DNA of 64,000 nt from Mesobacillus jeotgali (GCF_900166585.1 NZ_FVZC01000007.1:620001-684000); one strand, 5' to 3'. Shown: positions 16,981-25,746, counted from the first letter of the stretch. Notes: generated by a model from the sequence alone, not told the origin. Numbers and translations: made by a program.

Positions 16981-17016
16981 AAACGGTCCTCAAATTTGAG
17001 GACCGTTTCCTTTTAT
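16981..17016 (+). terminator. Terminator of the reductase operon
   Basis: Perfect 11-bp stem AAACGGTCCTC/GAGGACCGTTT followed by CCTTTTAT. Confidence 0.9.
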
Positions 17017-17020
17017 AATT

Positions 17021-17150
17021 GAGATTATTGACCACATATTCGAACATATCAACCACTTATTCGAACATATCAACCACTTATTCGAATATATCGACCACTT
17101 TCTCAAATTTATCGATCACATTTAAAAATATATCGACCAAACGTCTGGTC
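17021..17150. repeat. Phased micro-array 3: six 21-bp units with core TATCGACCACTT
   Basis: The ACCAC core (or ATCAC, ACCAA) starts at 17031, 17052, 17073, 17094, 17115 and 17136, an exact 21-bp period. Units alternate with TTCGAACAT-like filler. It begins directly after the operon terminator. Array 7 near 43.7 kb uses the same core. Confidence 0.9.
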
Positions 17151-17169
17151 TTTACGAATCTATTCTTTC

Positions 17170-17286
17170 TTACTTATTTTGTTTAAAAATATCAATGAAC
17201 GCTTGATAAAACTCTACGCCCTGATAAAACATAAAGCTTACAGCAGTCAGTGAAAAGAAACCAATCATCAGGAATCGAAACCACAT
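17170..17286 (-). CDS. Small single-pass membrane protein, 38 residues
   Basis: Reads MWFRFLMIGFFSLTAVSFMF then a short polar tail ending FKQNK. One hydrophobic helix (about 3-21) with a C-terminal amphipathic stretch. AAGGAGGA on the minus strand lies 8 bases before the ATG at 17286, which is strong support for translation. An overlapping ATG closer to the SD stops after eight codons. I do not recognise the family. It lies in a cluster of minus-strand small genes (17319, 17757). Confidence 0.65.
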   Translation of the reverse strand: MWFRFLMIGFFSLTAVSFMFYQGVEFYQAFIDIFKQNK

Positions 17287-17318
17287 ATTATCATTCCTCC
17301 TTGATTTTTATTTTTATA

Positions 17319-17633
17319 TCAAGGAGCTTTGATCACATAATTGGATTGGAAAAAGACTGCTATCAAGAAAGAGAGTGAGTTTTCATGCCTAATGACACTG
17401 GAACCAACCAGTATGTAAGATATTGTTAAATATAAAAGGACGAATGTGCTTGGAATGAAGGGGGTCTTCTTATCATCCAGATCGGGACCCGGGATTCCTT
17501 CATGGATTTGTTCTATGGGTAGTATGACTTTTGATTTAGCGTCATTAGCTATTACTTTTTCGGCAGGAAAGGCACCGTGAGCAAGTAAGATTAGGATAAA
17601 CAGGCTGAACACGGACATAGTCAGCTTCTTCAC
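17319..17633 (-). CDS. Hypothetical exported or membrane protein, 104 residues
   Basis: Starts at GTG 17633, preceded by GGGAGGGAG on the minus strand; the longer reading from 17663 has no SD. It has an N-terminal signal-like segment (KKLTMSVFSLFILILLAHG), a polar middle (VILPIEQIHEGIPGPDLDD), and a second hydrophobic stretch (about 65-80). No family is recognised. The C-terminal part is less convincing protein sequence, so a decayed 3' end is possible. Confidence 0.5.
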   Translation of the reverse strand: MKKLTMSVFSLFILILLAHGAFPAEKVIANDAKSKVILPIEQIHEGIPGPDLDDKKTPFIPSTFVLLYLTISYILVGSSVIRHENSLSFLIAVFFQSNYVIKAP

Positions 17634-17721
17634 GGTTGCTCCCTCCCTTAAAATTAATAACACTATCGTATAACAATATATGCACAGTGGAAACTAAAAA
17701 GTTTTGACATTTTTCTCGCCA

Positions 17722-17752
17722 TAAAAAAACAGGCACCTTATCAGTGCCTGTT
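17722..17752 (-). terminator. Terminator of the yfkK homologue
   Basis: AACAGGCAC (17729-17737) pairs with GTGCCTGTT (17744-17752); the T run is on the minus strand. Confidence 0.85.
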
Positions 17753-17756
17753 CCAA

Positions 17757-17981
17757 TCATTGCTTTCTTAAATTCCCAAGCTCCTCAGCGATTGCTTGCA
17801 TCTCATTCGGGCTGAAATTATTTTTTCGCATGATCATCTCATAGATTTCTTTCAGTTCTTCATACATATCGCCGTCAAAATGCGACGATTTAATTGCGCC
17901 AAGGTTCATGACATTCAACTTTTCCTTGATTTTCTCTATCATGAAGTCAACGTTTTCAGGGGAATTTTTCGTTAAGTCCAC
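17757..17981 (-). CDS. yfkK: DUF1128 family protein (YfkK)
   Basis: 74 residues very similar in my memory to B. subtilis YfkK: starts MDLTKNSPENVDFMIEKIKE, then GAIKSSHFDGDMYEELKEIY and ends EELGNLRKQ. Function unknown. The reading from ATG 17990 would place AAAGG directly against the start; GTG 17981 has correct spacing and begins exactly where YfkK does. Gene order places it between yfkM and yfkH as in B. subtilis, although a respiratory block has been inserted upstream. Confidence 0.88.
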   Translation of the reverse strand: MDLTKNSPENVDFMIEKIKEKLNVMNLGAIKSSHFDGDMYEELKEIYEMIMRKNNFSPNEMQAIAEELGNLRKQ

Positions 17982-18075
17982 ACCGTTCATCCTTTCAATG
18001 GTTGTACAACCATCTTTCCACGTTCGTTATAAAAAGTCAATTATAAATCCGGCGCCCAGCGACGCTGAATTTTGA

Positions 18076-19431
18076 TTACGCACTAAGTCTTTTTGACTCC
18101 TCTTTTTCTTCCTTGATCGCGTTCAGAATTTTCCTTGTTTCAACTACCACAACACCTGACAACCCAAGTAATCCAACCAGGTTGGGGAAGGCCATTAGGC
18201 CGTTCATCACGTCGGAAACAGCCCAAACAATCTCAAGCTGGGAAACCGCGCCGATGAAGACTGCAATGACATATGCGATTCGATAATAAAGCACGACTTT
18301 TTTGCTGAACAGATAGGAGAAGCATTTTTCCCCATAATAAGACCAGCCAATAATGGTCGATGAGGCGAAGAATAACAGTCCAACCGCTACAATTACAGAA
18401 CCAGACTGCCCAAGGAACTTTTCAAAGGTCGCCGAGGTCAGGTCTGCAGCTGTAGTATCGCCTGTATATAAACCGCCCATGACAATTGTAATTCCCGTAA
18501 TCGAACAAATAATGATTGTATCAATGAAAACTTGTGTCATCGACACAAGTGCCTGACGTCCAGGCAAGTCCGTCTTTGCTGCAGCTGCAGCAATTGGTGC
18601 GGATCCCAGACCCGCTTCATTGGAGAAAACGCCGCGGGCTACACCCATCCTGATGACAGTTCCGAGTGCACCGCCAGCGACAGCTTCTCCAGTGAAGGCA
18701 TCAGTAAAAATAAGTGCAATAGCTGCTGGTACAAGATCAAAATTCATGATCATTACCGCCAGACCTGCCAAAAGATAGAATGCCGCCATAACCGGTACAA
18801 ATAGGGAAGTCACCTTTCCAATGCTCTTGATTCCGCCAATAAGAGCAAGAGCTGTAAAGAGAGTCAATACAATTCCTGTAATCCACCCCGGAACCGAGAA
18901 AGTAGACTGAACAACGCTGGCAACTGAATTTGACTGTACCATGTTGCCGATCCCGAAAGCCGCTATCGCACCAAAAAATGCGAATAAAACCCCAAGCCAT
19001 TTCTGGCCAAGCCCGCGTTCAAGATAATACATCGGACCCCCGGACATCTCGCCGTCCTTGTCTTCAACGCGGTATTTAACAGCAAGGACAGCTTCTGCGT
19101 ATTTAGTGGCCATCCCGAAAAATGCCGTAATCCACATCCAGAACACAGCGCCAGGTCCGCCAATGAATACCGCTGTCGCAACACCGGCAATATTGCCAGT
19201 TCCGACAGTTGCTGCAAGTGCCGTCATCAGAGCCTGGAAATGAGAAATATCCCCCTCAGACCGTTTATCCTGTTTTTTGGTAAAAGCAATTCTGAGTGAG
19301 TATGGCAGAAGCCTTACTTGGAGAAATCCAATGCGGAAGGTCAGGTAAATTCCAGTCCCGACAAGTAATAACAACAGAGGGGGACCCCAAACCCAGCCGC
19401 TTAATTTTCCTATCCAATCTACAAATGACAT
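18076..19431 (-). CDS. Sodium:alanine/glycine symporter (AGCS family)
   Basis: 451 residues with about 11 membrane helices. Family signatures are GTGNIAGVATAVFIGGPGAVFWMW, MSGGPMYYLERGLG, SNEAGLGSAPIAAAAA and FFASSTIIGWSYYGEKC. It imports alanine or glycine with Na+; close paralogues in Bacillus (AlsT, AapA-unrelated YrbD, GlnT) differ in substrate, so the exact amino acid is open. It is monocistronic. The start has a GGGGG sequence upstream on the minus strand. Confidence 0.9.
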   Translation of the reverse strand: MSFVDWIGKLSGWVWGPPLLLLLVGTGIYLTFRIGFLQVRLLPYSLRIAFTKKQDKRSEGDISHFQALMTALAATVGTGNIAGVATAVFIGGPGAVFWMWITAFFGMATKYAEAVLAVKYRVEDKDGEMSGGPMYYLERGLGQKWLGVLFAFFGAIAAFGIGNMVQSNSVASVVQSTFSVPGWITGIVLTLFTALALIGGIKSIGKVTSLFVPVMAAFYLLAGLAVMIMNFDLVPAAIALIFTDAFTGEAVAGGALGTVIRMGVARGVFSNEAGLGSAPIAAAAAKTDLPGRQALVSMTQVFIDTIIICSITGITIVMGGLYTGDTTAADLTSATFEKFLGQSGSVIVAVGLLFFASSTIIGWSYYGEKCFSYLFSKKVVLYYRIAYVIAVFIGAVSQLEIVWAVSDVMNGLMAFPNLVGLLGLSGVVVVETRKILNAIKEEKEESKRLSA

Positions 19432-19738
19432 GTTGTACCCCCTTATAAAATTATCGTCGAAAAATGTTCACTAACAAGAATATTCTGATAATTGGTGATA
19501 AGTCAAGCGATATCCTTTAGGGAAATCATTAAATAATGTGTTCATTCCTTAAGCCAAAGGGATTCATGCGTCAATAAAAGTTATTCATTTTTAAGATTTC
19601 TTAAAGCGATATGTAATAAGTGAACAAAAAAAATTTCCTGCTTGCTTGCATGAAGTGATGGCAATCGTGGAAAATGTTAGGTAGGAAGCAGAGATGTAAT
19701 ATCTGCAAAATGAAAAGCTAGTTATTAGGAGGAGAAAT
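19432..19738. other. Divergent intergenic region, 307 bp
   Basis: AT-rich gap between the AGCS symporter and the YtxH-type gene, expected to hold two divergent promoters. GTTCAT-N13-GGGATT near 19538-19562 on the plus strand is a weak sigma-B-like match. I see no RNA motif or ORF worth calling. Confidence 0.4.
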
Positions 19739-20101
19739 ATGGGGAGTTCGAAAAAATTTTGGATTGGTATGTTTTTGGGTGCAATGGCTGGGGGAGCGGT
19801 AACGCTTTTGGAAAAGTCAACCCGCCAGGCGGTAAGAAAAGATTTCAGCAAGATATCTAGCGGAGTTGCATATGTCGTTAAAAATCCAAATGAGTTCATC
19901 GAAGACGTGAAAGAGACAGCGAATAAAGTGCGGACAACAGTGGAACAAGTAACAGAGGATGTTGCTTTTATAACCGAAAAAGTTGAAGAAATAAAGGATG
20001 TCCCGCCCCAGATTACAGAATTGGTGAAGGGGACGAAAGAATCACTGAAGAAAATAGCAGCCTCGGGAGAGACAAAGCGGAATATAGATGGACAAGAGTG
20101 A
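19739..20101 (+). CDS. YtxH-type small membrane-anchored protein (YfkI position)
   Basis: 120 residues: a glycine-rich membrane segment near the N-terminus (KKFWIGMFLGAMAGGAVTLL), then an amphipathic helical tail with regular charged residues. This is the layout of YtxH-domain stress proteins. It precedes the yfkH homologue by 51 bases, the place of yfkI in B. subtilis, and is probably its operon partner. The segment KNPNEFIEDVKE parallels KNNPSDVKEQM in the larger YtxH protein at 29440. AGGAGGAG SD precedes the ATG. Confidence 0.75.
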   Translation: MGSSKKFWIGMFLGAMAGGAVTLLEKSTRQAVRKDFSKISSGVAYVVKNPNEFIEDVKETANKVRTTVEQVTEDVAFITEKVEEIKDVPPQITELVKGTKESLKKIAASGETKRNIDGQE

Positions 20102-20151
20102 GTGACTAATTATGGTCTCCAGCAAGGGAAGCGATATAAAGAGGTGAATCA

Positions 20152-20967
20152 ATGATTGATATTTCATTTTTCCGGCTTATGTGGCACAGGATACAGGAGG
20201 ACGATGTTCCCGCCCTTGCTGCCCAGCTTGCATATTTCTTTTTGCTTTCCTTGTTTCCCATGCTGATCTTTTTGGTCACATTGGTTCCTTATTTGCCAAT
20301 TACGGAAATGGACATCCTAGGCTTTTTTGATGATTATGCTCCTGGTCAATCAATGGATCTGATCAAGACCAGCCTGGAGGATATCATGAAAAAAGATGGA
20401 AAGCTGTTGTCATTCGGATTGCTGGCGACAATTTGGTCCGCTTCTAATGGAATCAATGCCATCGTGAGGGCGTTCAACCGCGCTTACCGGGTAGAAGAGA
20501 CAAGGTCTTTTATCGTTAGCAGATTGATGGCGATTGTTTTGACGTTTGGGATGATTTTTGTATTCCTGGTCGCTTTGCTCCTACCTGTATTTGGGAAAGA
20601 GATCGGCGGCTGGCTGTTCGCGAATTTCGGGCTGAAGGAAGAGTTCATTTACGTTTGGAATATGCTTCGGTGGCTGATTAGTATCTTGATCCTTTTTATC
20701 GTCTTTCTAGGGTTATATTGGATTGCACCAAATAAAAAATTGACCTGCATCAGTGGCGTGCCCGGATCCATTTTTGCAACAGGGGGTTGGGTGCTCGTAT
20801 CACTCGGCTTCTCCTATTATGTCAGCAACTTTGCTTCGTATACCGCCACGTATGGCAGTATCGGCGCCATTATTGTGCTCATGATCTGGCTTTATTTGTC
20901 CGCGTACATCATTATCATTGGCGGAGAAATCAATGCCTATTACAGTGAAAAGAAAGCGGGCTGCTAA
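20152..20967 (+). CDS. yfkH: YihY/BrkB-family integral membrane protein (YfkH)
   Basis: 271 residues with about six membrane helices. The family start (FRLMWHRIQEDDVPALAAQLAYFFLLSLFPMLIFL) and the end motif YGSIGAIIVLMIWLYLSAYIIIIGGEINA are clear. The family was once called ribonuclease BN, which is considered an error; transport or envelope roles are suspected. GAGGTG SD precedes the ATG. It follows the YtxH-type gene in a likely two-gene operon, as yfkI-yfkH. Confidence 0.9.
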   Translation: MIDISFFRLMWHRIQEDDVPALAAQLAYFFLLSLFPMLIFLVTLVPYLPITEMDILGFFDDYAPGQSMDLIKTSLEDIMKKDGKLLSFGLLATIWSASNGINAIVRAFNRAYRVEETRSFIVSRLMAIVLTFGMIFVFLVALLLPVFGKEIGGWLFANFGLKEEFIYVWNMLRWLISILILFIVFLGLYWIAPNKKLTCISGVPGSIFATGGWVLVSLGFSYYVSNFASYTATYGSIGAIIVLMIWLYLSAYIIIIGGEINAYYSEKKAGC

Positions 20968-21074
20968 TATGGTTGGGTTTCCATCCTTAAATTACCTCAG
21001 TTATCATATGCTCTTTTAGCAAATGATACAGAAGAGGAATGTTCCTCATTTTCTTATCCAAGGGGGAATTCAGG

Positions 21075-21179
21075 ATGGCAAAGAAGACGAAGAAAGACGG
21101 AAGCACCAAGCAAAAAGGCAAGAGCAACCACAGCCAAAAAACATCAGGCTCAGCAAACGGTTCAAACGGATATCACTAA
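21075..21179 (+). CDS. Small basic Ser/Asn/Lys-rich protein, 34 residues
   Basis: Begins MAKKTKKDGSTKQKGKSNHS and ends GSNGYH. It is highly basic without hydrophobic segments. A GGGGGA SD lies 8-14 bases upstream and a strong terminator starts 8 bases after the stop, so this is a complete transcription unit tail. Composition is reminiscent of minor spore proteins, but no known SASP family matches in my reading. A competing 65-codon frame (21023-21220) runs into the terminator and is rejected. Confidence 0.6.
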   Translation: MAKKTKKDGSTKQKGKSNHSQKTSGSANGSNGYH

Positions 21180-21186
21180 CGTACAT

Positions 21187-21217
21187 GCGCCCACACTCGG
21201 AGGGCGCTTTTGTTTTA
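21187..21217 (+). terminator. Terminator after the 34-residue gene
   Basis: GCGCCC (21187-21192) pairs with GGGCGC (21202-21207), followed by TTTTGTTTT. Confidence 0.8.
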
Positions 21218-21255
21218 TGAAAAAAAACGGAAGAAGCCAATGACAGACAAAAATC

Positions 21256-21412
21256 GTTAAAACGGGAGAAGAAGTGTCCGTCATCAGGCCGATGATGGAC
21301 AAAACTGAGTGAACCCAGGAAAGAAGTGTCCGTCAACAGGTCGATGATGGACAAAATTGAGTGAACACAGTGAATAAGTGTCTGTCATCAGGTCGATGAC
21401 GGAAAAAAAATG
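21256..21412. repeat. Array 4: three 52-bp repeats, each with an internal hairpin
   Basis: The repeats start at 21271, 21323 and 21375 with AAGTGTCCGTCAtCAGG. Each contains a dyad of the form GTCCGTCATC / GATGATGGAC around AGGYC. Copy 3 has GATGAC, which pairs better with GTCATC than GATGAT does in copy 1. Because 52 is not a multiple of three, the repeat is not a peptide repeat. A partial fourth element lies near 21431. It sits between two terminators. Confidence 0.8.
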
Positions 21413-21469
21413 AGACAATTCTAGCAAAAGGAGTCCATCATCGAACTCATATCTCCAGGCATTTGAAAG

Positions 21470-21508
21470 AAAACCCCCCGCATGAATGAAGTTCAAGCGG
21501 GGGTTTTC
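21470..21508 (-). terminator. Terminator of the P-type ATPase gene
   Basis: CCCCCGC pairs with GCGGGGG; T-rich flanks on both strands make it potentially bidirectional. Confidence 0.8.
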
Positions 21509-21509
21509 T

Positions 21510-23429
21510 TTATTTTAGTAATCTCAAGCTATTCAATATGACAAGAATGGTGCTTCCTTCGTGGCCGATGACGCCGTATGGCAGGTCGAGCAGCTGCAGG
21601 AAGTTTGATGCAATCAGAACCATGATCACCAATATCGAGAAGACAATATTCTGTTTGACAATCCGGTTCATTCGGCGTGATAAGTTGATGGCCTCGGCAA
21701 TCTTAGGCAAATCGTTTTTCATGAGGACGACGTCGGCTGTTTCGAGGGCGACATCTGAACCTTCACCCATGGCGATCCCTACGTTGGCGGTAGCGAGGGC
21801 CGGAGCGTCGTTAATGCCGTCACCGACCATGGCAACCTGGCCGTGGTCCTCTCTCAGCCTTTTTAATTCCTCGACCTTTGTTTCCGGAAGGCATTCGGCT
21901 ATATATCCTTCGACATGGCTCTCGGAAGCAATGGCTTTTGCGGTATTCTGGCTATCCCCTGTCAGCATGACTGTGTAAATGCCTTCCGATTTCAGCAGGT
22001 CGATTGCCTGTTTCGTTTCTTCGCGGACCACATCCTTAAGGGCGATCAGTCCGGCAAGCTGGCCGTTCCGCTCGATAAAAACGATTGTCTTTCCGTGCGA
22101 AGCAAGCTGCACTGCTGCTCCGCCATTGAAGGCTTCTGCTGCAGACCTGCCGACAAAGTCAGCTTTGCCTATTTTCCAGTCTTCCTTTTCAAAATGGGCT
22201 TTTACGCCCCACCCGGAAACATCCTCAATGCTTTCTGGATGCAGCAATTCCTTTCCAAGCTGTTCCCTGGCGTGCTTTACAATCGCATTTGCCAGTGGGT
22301 GATTGGAGTGGCTCTCAATCGACGCTGCCTTAAGCAGTACTTCATCTGAATTCAAACCATCAGCAACAATCACATCTGTCACTTCCGGTTTGCCCTTTGT
22401 CAGTGTCCCTGTTTTATCGAAGGCAATTGCTTTAAGATGGCTGAGATTTTCCAAATGGACGCCGCCTTTGAATAGAATTCCATGCTTTGCTCCGTTTGAT
22501 ATGGCTGACAAAGTTGCGGGCATGATGGACGCAACGAGGGCACATGGTGATGCGACGACGAGTAAAATCATTGCCCGGTAAAAGGTTTCAGTCCAGCTCC
22601 AGCCCAGGAGGAAATGAGGAACAAACATCATCAGCACAACTACGGCGAGAACGACTTTTACATAAGTCCCTTCAAAACGTTCTATGAATAGCTGTGAAGG
22701 AGATTTCTCACTCTGCGCATTCTGGACCAGCTGAATGATTTTCTGAAACAATGTTTCCTCATTTGATTTGGTGATTTCGACAGTGAGTGAACCAGTCAGG
22801 TTTACAGTGCCTGCAAAAACGTCATCCCCGGCATCCTTAGAAACAGGGATGGACTCCCCGGTAATCGCAGCCTGGTCAATCGTTGTCTGGCCTCTGGCAA
22901 TTTTTCCGTCTGACGGAATTCTTTCACCCGGTTTAACTAAAATCAAGTCGCCGATTTTCAGTTCCGAAACATGGACTCTTTGTTCGACTCCATTTGTGAT
23001 TCTTAAAGCTTCCTCAGGCTGCAGCTCCATCAATGAGGAGATTTCCTTATGACTTTTGTTCATCGTATACGTTTCAAGTGCGCCGCTCATCGCAAAAATG
23101 AAAATCAAAATGGAGCCTTCCGTCCAATAACCAATGATTGCTGAGCCGATCGCTGCAAAAATCATCAGCATCTCAACATTCAATTCTTTTTCCTCGATAG
23201 TCGCTTCGATGCCTTCCTTCGCTTTAGCAAAACCGCCAATAACATATGCGAGGATAAAAGCAATGACCGACACTGTTTGTGAGTCTGCTTTACCCAGAAT
23301 CCATCCAGCCGCTATCAGGATCCCACTGATGGCGGCGGCAATCAATTCTGCGTGAGGTTTGACTTTTTCAAAAAAATTCCCTTCTGGAACCGAGTTTGGC
23401 TTTGCTAATGCATTAGCTCCATGTGCCAT
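21510..23429 (-). CDS. zosA: Heavy-metal P1B-type ATPase, ZosA/CadA-like
   Basis: 639 residues from ATG 23429, matching ZosA length. It has TM helices, the actuator motif TGES, metal-site motif SPC in VASPCALVASIMPATL, phosphorylation motif DKTGTLTKG, the HP motif SHSNHPLA, and GDGINDAPAL. The C-terminal GHEGSTILVILNSLRLL is typical of ZosA, implicated in zinc uptake under peroxide stress in B. subtilis; export of Zn/Cd/Co remains possible. No N-terminal CxxC metal-binding domain is present. An open frame extends 36 codons upstream to 23537 and encodes a hydrophobic helix, but GGAGGAGGA lies before 23429. Confidence 0.85.
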   Translation of the reverse strand: MAHGANALAKPNSVPEGNFFEKVKPHAELIAAAISGILIAAGWILGKADSQTVSVIAFILAYVIGGFAKAKEGIEATIEEKELNVEMLMIFAAIGSAIIGYWTEGSILIFIFAMSGALETYTMNKSHKEISSLMELQPEEALRITNGVEQRVHVSELKIGDLILVKPGERIPSDGKIARGQTTIDQAAITGESIPVSKDAGDDVFAGTVNLTGSLTVEITKSNEETLFQKIIQLVQNAQSEKSPSQLFIERFEGTYVKVVLAVVVLMMFVPHFLLGWSWTETFYRAMILLVVASPCALVASIMPATLSAISNGAKHGILFKGGVHLENLSHLKAIAFDKTGTLTKGKPEVTDVIVADGLNSDEVLLKAASIESHSNHPLANAIVKHAREQLGKELLHPESIEDVSGWGVKAHFEKEDWKIGKADFVGRSAAEAFNGGAAVQLASHGKTIVFIERNGQLAGLIALKDVVREETKQAIDLLKSEGIYTVMLTGDSQNTAKAIASESHVEGYIAECLPETKVEELKRLREDHGQVAMVGDGINDAPALATANVGIAMGEGSDVALETADVVLMKNDLPKIAEAINLSRRMNRIVKQNIVFSILVIMVLIASNFLQLLDLPYGVIGHEGSTILVILNSLRLLK

Positions 23430-23613
23430 CCCTTTCTCCTCCTCCAATTGATAGTAATAATCACAATCAATACCCCTAAAAAACACGAAAGCTGCCACCA
23501 TAACGGTGACAGCGAAAAGCCAGAGCAAATGATACATATTGAGTTAACTATTATGTTACCATACAATATATGCTTTTTGAAAGAATAATGCGATTGTCTA
23601 AGGAGAAAGATGG

Positions 23614-24552
23614 ATGACAACTAAAGAATTTTTTACCCACCCGCTTGGTATCGTTGTATCGGCAGCAGGGGCGACTTTCCTGTGGGGGAGTGCGTTCCCA
23701 TTTATAAAATTGAGTTATGGAAGCCTTGACATCAAGCCGAATGAAATCGGCGAGCAAATGCTGTTTGCAGGCTACCGCTTCCTGCTTGCCGGGCTGCTGA
23801 TCCTGATTTTGTTCTTGCTCTTAAAGCGGAATATGAAATTCAGGCCAGAAACAATCAAGCCTCTTTTAAAAATAGGTCTGTTCCAGACGTTCCTCCAATA
23901 TGTCCTTTTCTATATCGGGCTAAGCTACTCAACGGGAATACAGGGATCGATCATTGCTGGTACGACTTCATTCTTCCAGATCCTCCTGGCGCATTTCCTG
24001 TACCCGGATGACAGAATGAGCCGTTTGAAGGTTGCAGGATTGATGATCGGCTTTACCGGAGTTGTTTTTGCGAACTGGCCGAACGGGGAATACGAAATTC
24101 ACTTTGGGATTGGCGAAATTTTGTTGATGGGCGCAATGTTGGCCGGTGCATACGGCAATATCCTAGCTAAACAGGGAAGCGGTAAAATGGAGGTCATTTA
24201 TCTGACTGCTTATCAGATGATTTTAGGTGCCCTGGGGCTGATTGCAATCGGTGCTTTCACAGTCGGACTGGTACCGTTTGATTTTGACCTCAAGTCCGGT
24301 TTGATACTTCTCTACCTGGCTTTCCTGTCCGCTACTGGTTTCATATTATGGAATAATGTCATGAAATACAATCAGGTTGGCAAGGTATCGCTCTACCTGT
24401 TCCTGGTGCCGGTATTCGGGGTGTTATTATCCTCCATGCTCCTTGATGAAGCGCTCCATTATTTTGTCATAGCTGGCCTGATACTGGTTGTGGCCGGAAT
24501 CGTTCTTGTGAACCGGCCTGCACGGAAAAAAAACAGCCTCCCTGCGAAATAG
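23614..24552 (+). CDS. EamA/DMT-family transporter
   Basis: 312 residues with ten predicted helices in two repeated five-helix EamA domains: first half GATFLWGSAFPFIKLSYG, second half beginning GIGEILLMGAMLAGAYGNI. The family exports or imports metabolites such as amino acids or purines; substrate unknown. AAGGAG SD precedes the ATG. It diverges from the P-type ATPase gene, sharing a ~180-base region, and converges on the MFS gene at a shared terminator. Confidence 0.9.
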   Translation: MTTKEFFTHPLGIVVSAAGATFLWGSAFPFIKLSYGSLDIKPNEIGEQMLFAGYRFLLAGLLILILFLLLKRNMKFRPETIKPLLKIGLFQTFLQYVLFYIGLSYSTGIQGSIIAGTTSFFQILLAHFLYPDDRMSRLKVAGLMIGFTGVVFANWPNGEYEIHFGIGEILLMGAMLAGAYGNILAKQGSGKMEVIYLTAYQMILGALGLIAIGAFTVGLVPFDFDLKSGLILLYLAFLSATGFILWNNVMKYNQVGKVSLYLFLVPVFGVLLSSMLLDEALHYFVIAGLILVVAGIVLVNRPARKKNSLPAK

Positions 24553-24566
24553 GGGAGGCTGTTTTC
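24532..24566. terminator. Bidirectional terminator, EamA/YfkF-like
   Basis: AACAGCCTCCC (24532-24542) pairs with GGGGAGGCTGTT (24552-24563). It overlaps the last codons of the EamA gene and serves both converging genes. Confidence 0.85.
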
Positions 24567-24567
24567 A

Positions 24568-25746
24568 TCATGCGGATTTTATCTGTTGTTCAGGTGATTC
24601 CTGGCGAAAAGCAACCAGGGCGATGAATATCAACAGCAGCATCGTACTGATGATGTAGAAGAAACTGATCCCTTTTAGCCATTGAATGGCCAGCCCCCCA
24701 ATAAACGGACCGCTGATGCTCCCAAAGCTAAAGAAGATGCCGCACATCAGATTGCCAGCCGGAAGAAGCTGTTTTGGCAGCAAGTCGGCCATATAACTGA
24801 TTCCGAGGGAAAAAGTCGATCCTACAACCATCCCGGCTAAAAAGAAACAGATGAGCAGGCCAGTGGTCGAGTTCTCGAGCAATCCGGCTGCCGTGAACGA
24901 GAGGAAGCCGGACAGGGTTACGGTGATCAATACATTTCGCCGGCCGAGCTTATCACTTAGGATCCCAAGCGGAAGCTGTGAGAGGATTCCCCCAATAGCA
25001 AAAGCAGGCAGCAGGAGTGCAACAGTATCGACGCCAATTCCCGATCTCATTGCGTACACTGGGAAATTTCCGTTTAGACTGGCTTCCAAAAAACCGTAGC
25101 CAAAGGGAGGCAGGAAGGCGACCCAGGCATACTTGAAAACCTTTCTAAATCTCTTCATTGTACCGAAGAAAGAAACACTGTCCGTATCATTTTCAGGACG
25201 CTCGTTATGGAGCAGCCATACAGTCAGCCAGGCAATCAGGCTGATAGCAGATGAAATGATGAATGGCAGCGCGGTATTTATTTTTACAAAACCAATCATT
25301 AATGGACCAGCAGCAAATCCCAACCCGAAAAATAAACCATAGATGGAGATATTCCTTCCGAGTCGATCTCTTGCCGAAAAGGATGTGATCCATGTCTGAG
25401 TGGCAAAATGAAGCATATGGTCGCCAATCCCGATGGCCAGTCTTAGAACAAACCAGAACCAGAAGGACTTCCATAAGGGAAAGAACGCCAGCGAAACCGC
25501 TACTAGAAAGCCGCCGATGAGAATGATGGGCTTGTAGCCAAATCTGCGAAGCGGCGCTTCCATCAATGGGGATGCAATCAAGATCCCGATATACAATCCT
25601 GTTGCATGTAAGCCATTCATGGATGATGACACACCATCCTGTTCAAAGATAATTGCAACCAATGGCAGCAGCATTCCCTGGGAAAACCCCGAGATGGCCA
25701 CGATGCTGACCAGGATCCAGAAACGAAGTTTAGTGCTTATATTCAT
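24568..25746 (-). CDS. yfkF: Major facilitator superfamily transporter (YfkF-like)
   Basis: 392 residues, 12 membrane helices. MFS motifs are visible (GILSDKLGRRNVL for the loop 8-9 copy, APLRRFGYKP early). Length and position upstream of chaA match B. subtilis yfkF; the substrate is unknown. It diverges from the osmC-like gene. The assignment to YfkF is by length and synteny rather than a decisive motif. Confidence 0.8.
   Translation of the reverse strand: MNISTKLRFWILVSIVAISGFSQGMLLPLVAIIFEQDGVSSSMNGLHATGLYIGILIASPLMEAPLRRFGYKPIILIGGFLVAVSLAFFPLWKSFWFWFVLRLAIGIGDHMLHFATQTWITSFSARDRLGRNISIYGLFFGLGFAAGPLMIGFVKINTALPFIISSAISLIAWLTVWLLHNERPENDTDSVSFFGTMKRFRKVFKYAWVAFLPPFGYGFLEASLNGNFPVYAMRSGIGVDTVALLLPAFAIGGILSQLPLGILSDKLGRRNVLITVTLSGFLSFTAAGLLENSTTGLLICFFLAGMVVGSTFSLGISYMADLLPKQLLPAGNLMCGIFFSFGSISGPFIGGLAIQWLKGISFFYIISTMLLLIFIALVAFRQESPEQQIKSA

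Noticed and set aside
21023..21220. 65-codon frame overlapping the 34-residue basic gene
   Set aside because: It runs into the terminator stem, and the 34-codon frame has the ribosome site and a stop just before the terminator.
23430..23537. N-terminal 36-codon extension of the P-type ATPase
   Set aside because: No SD before 23537, while GGAGGAGGA precedes 23429, and the shorter protein has the usual ZosA length.
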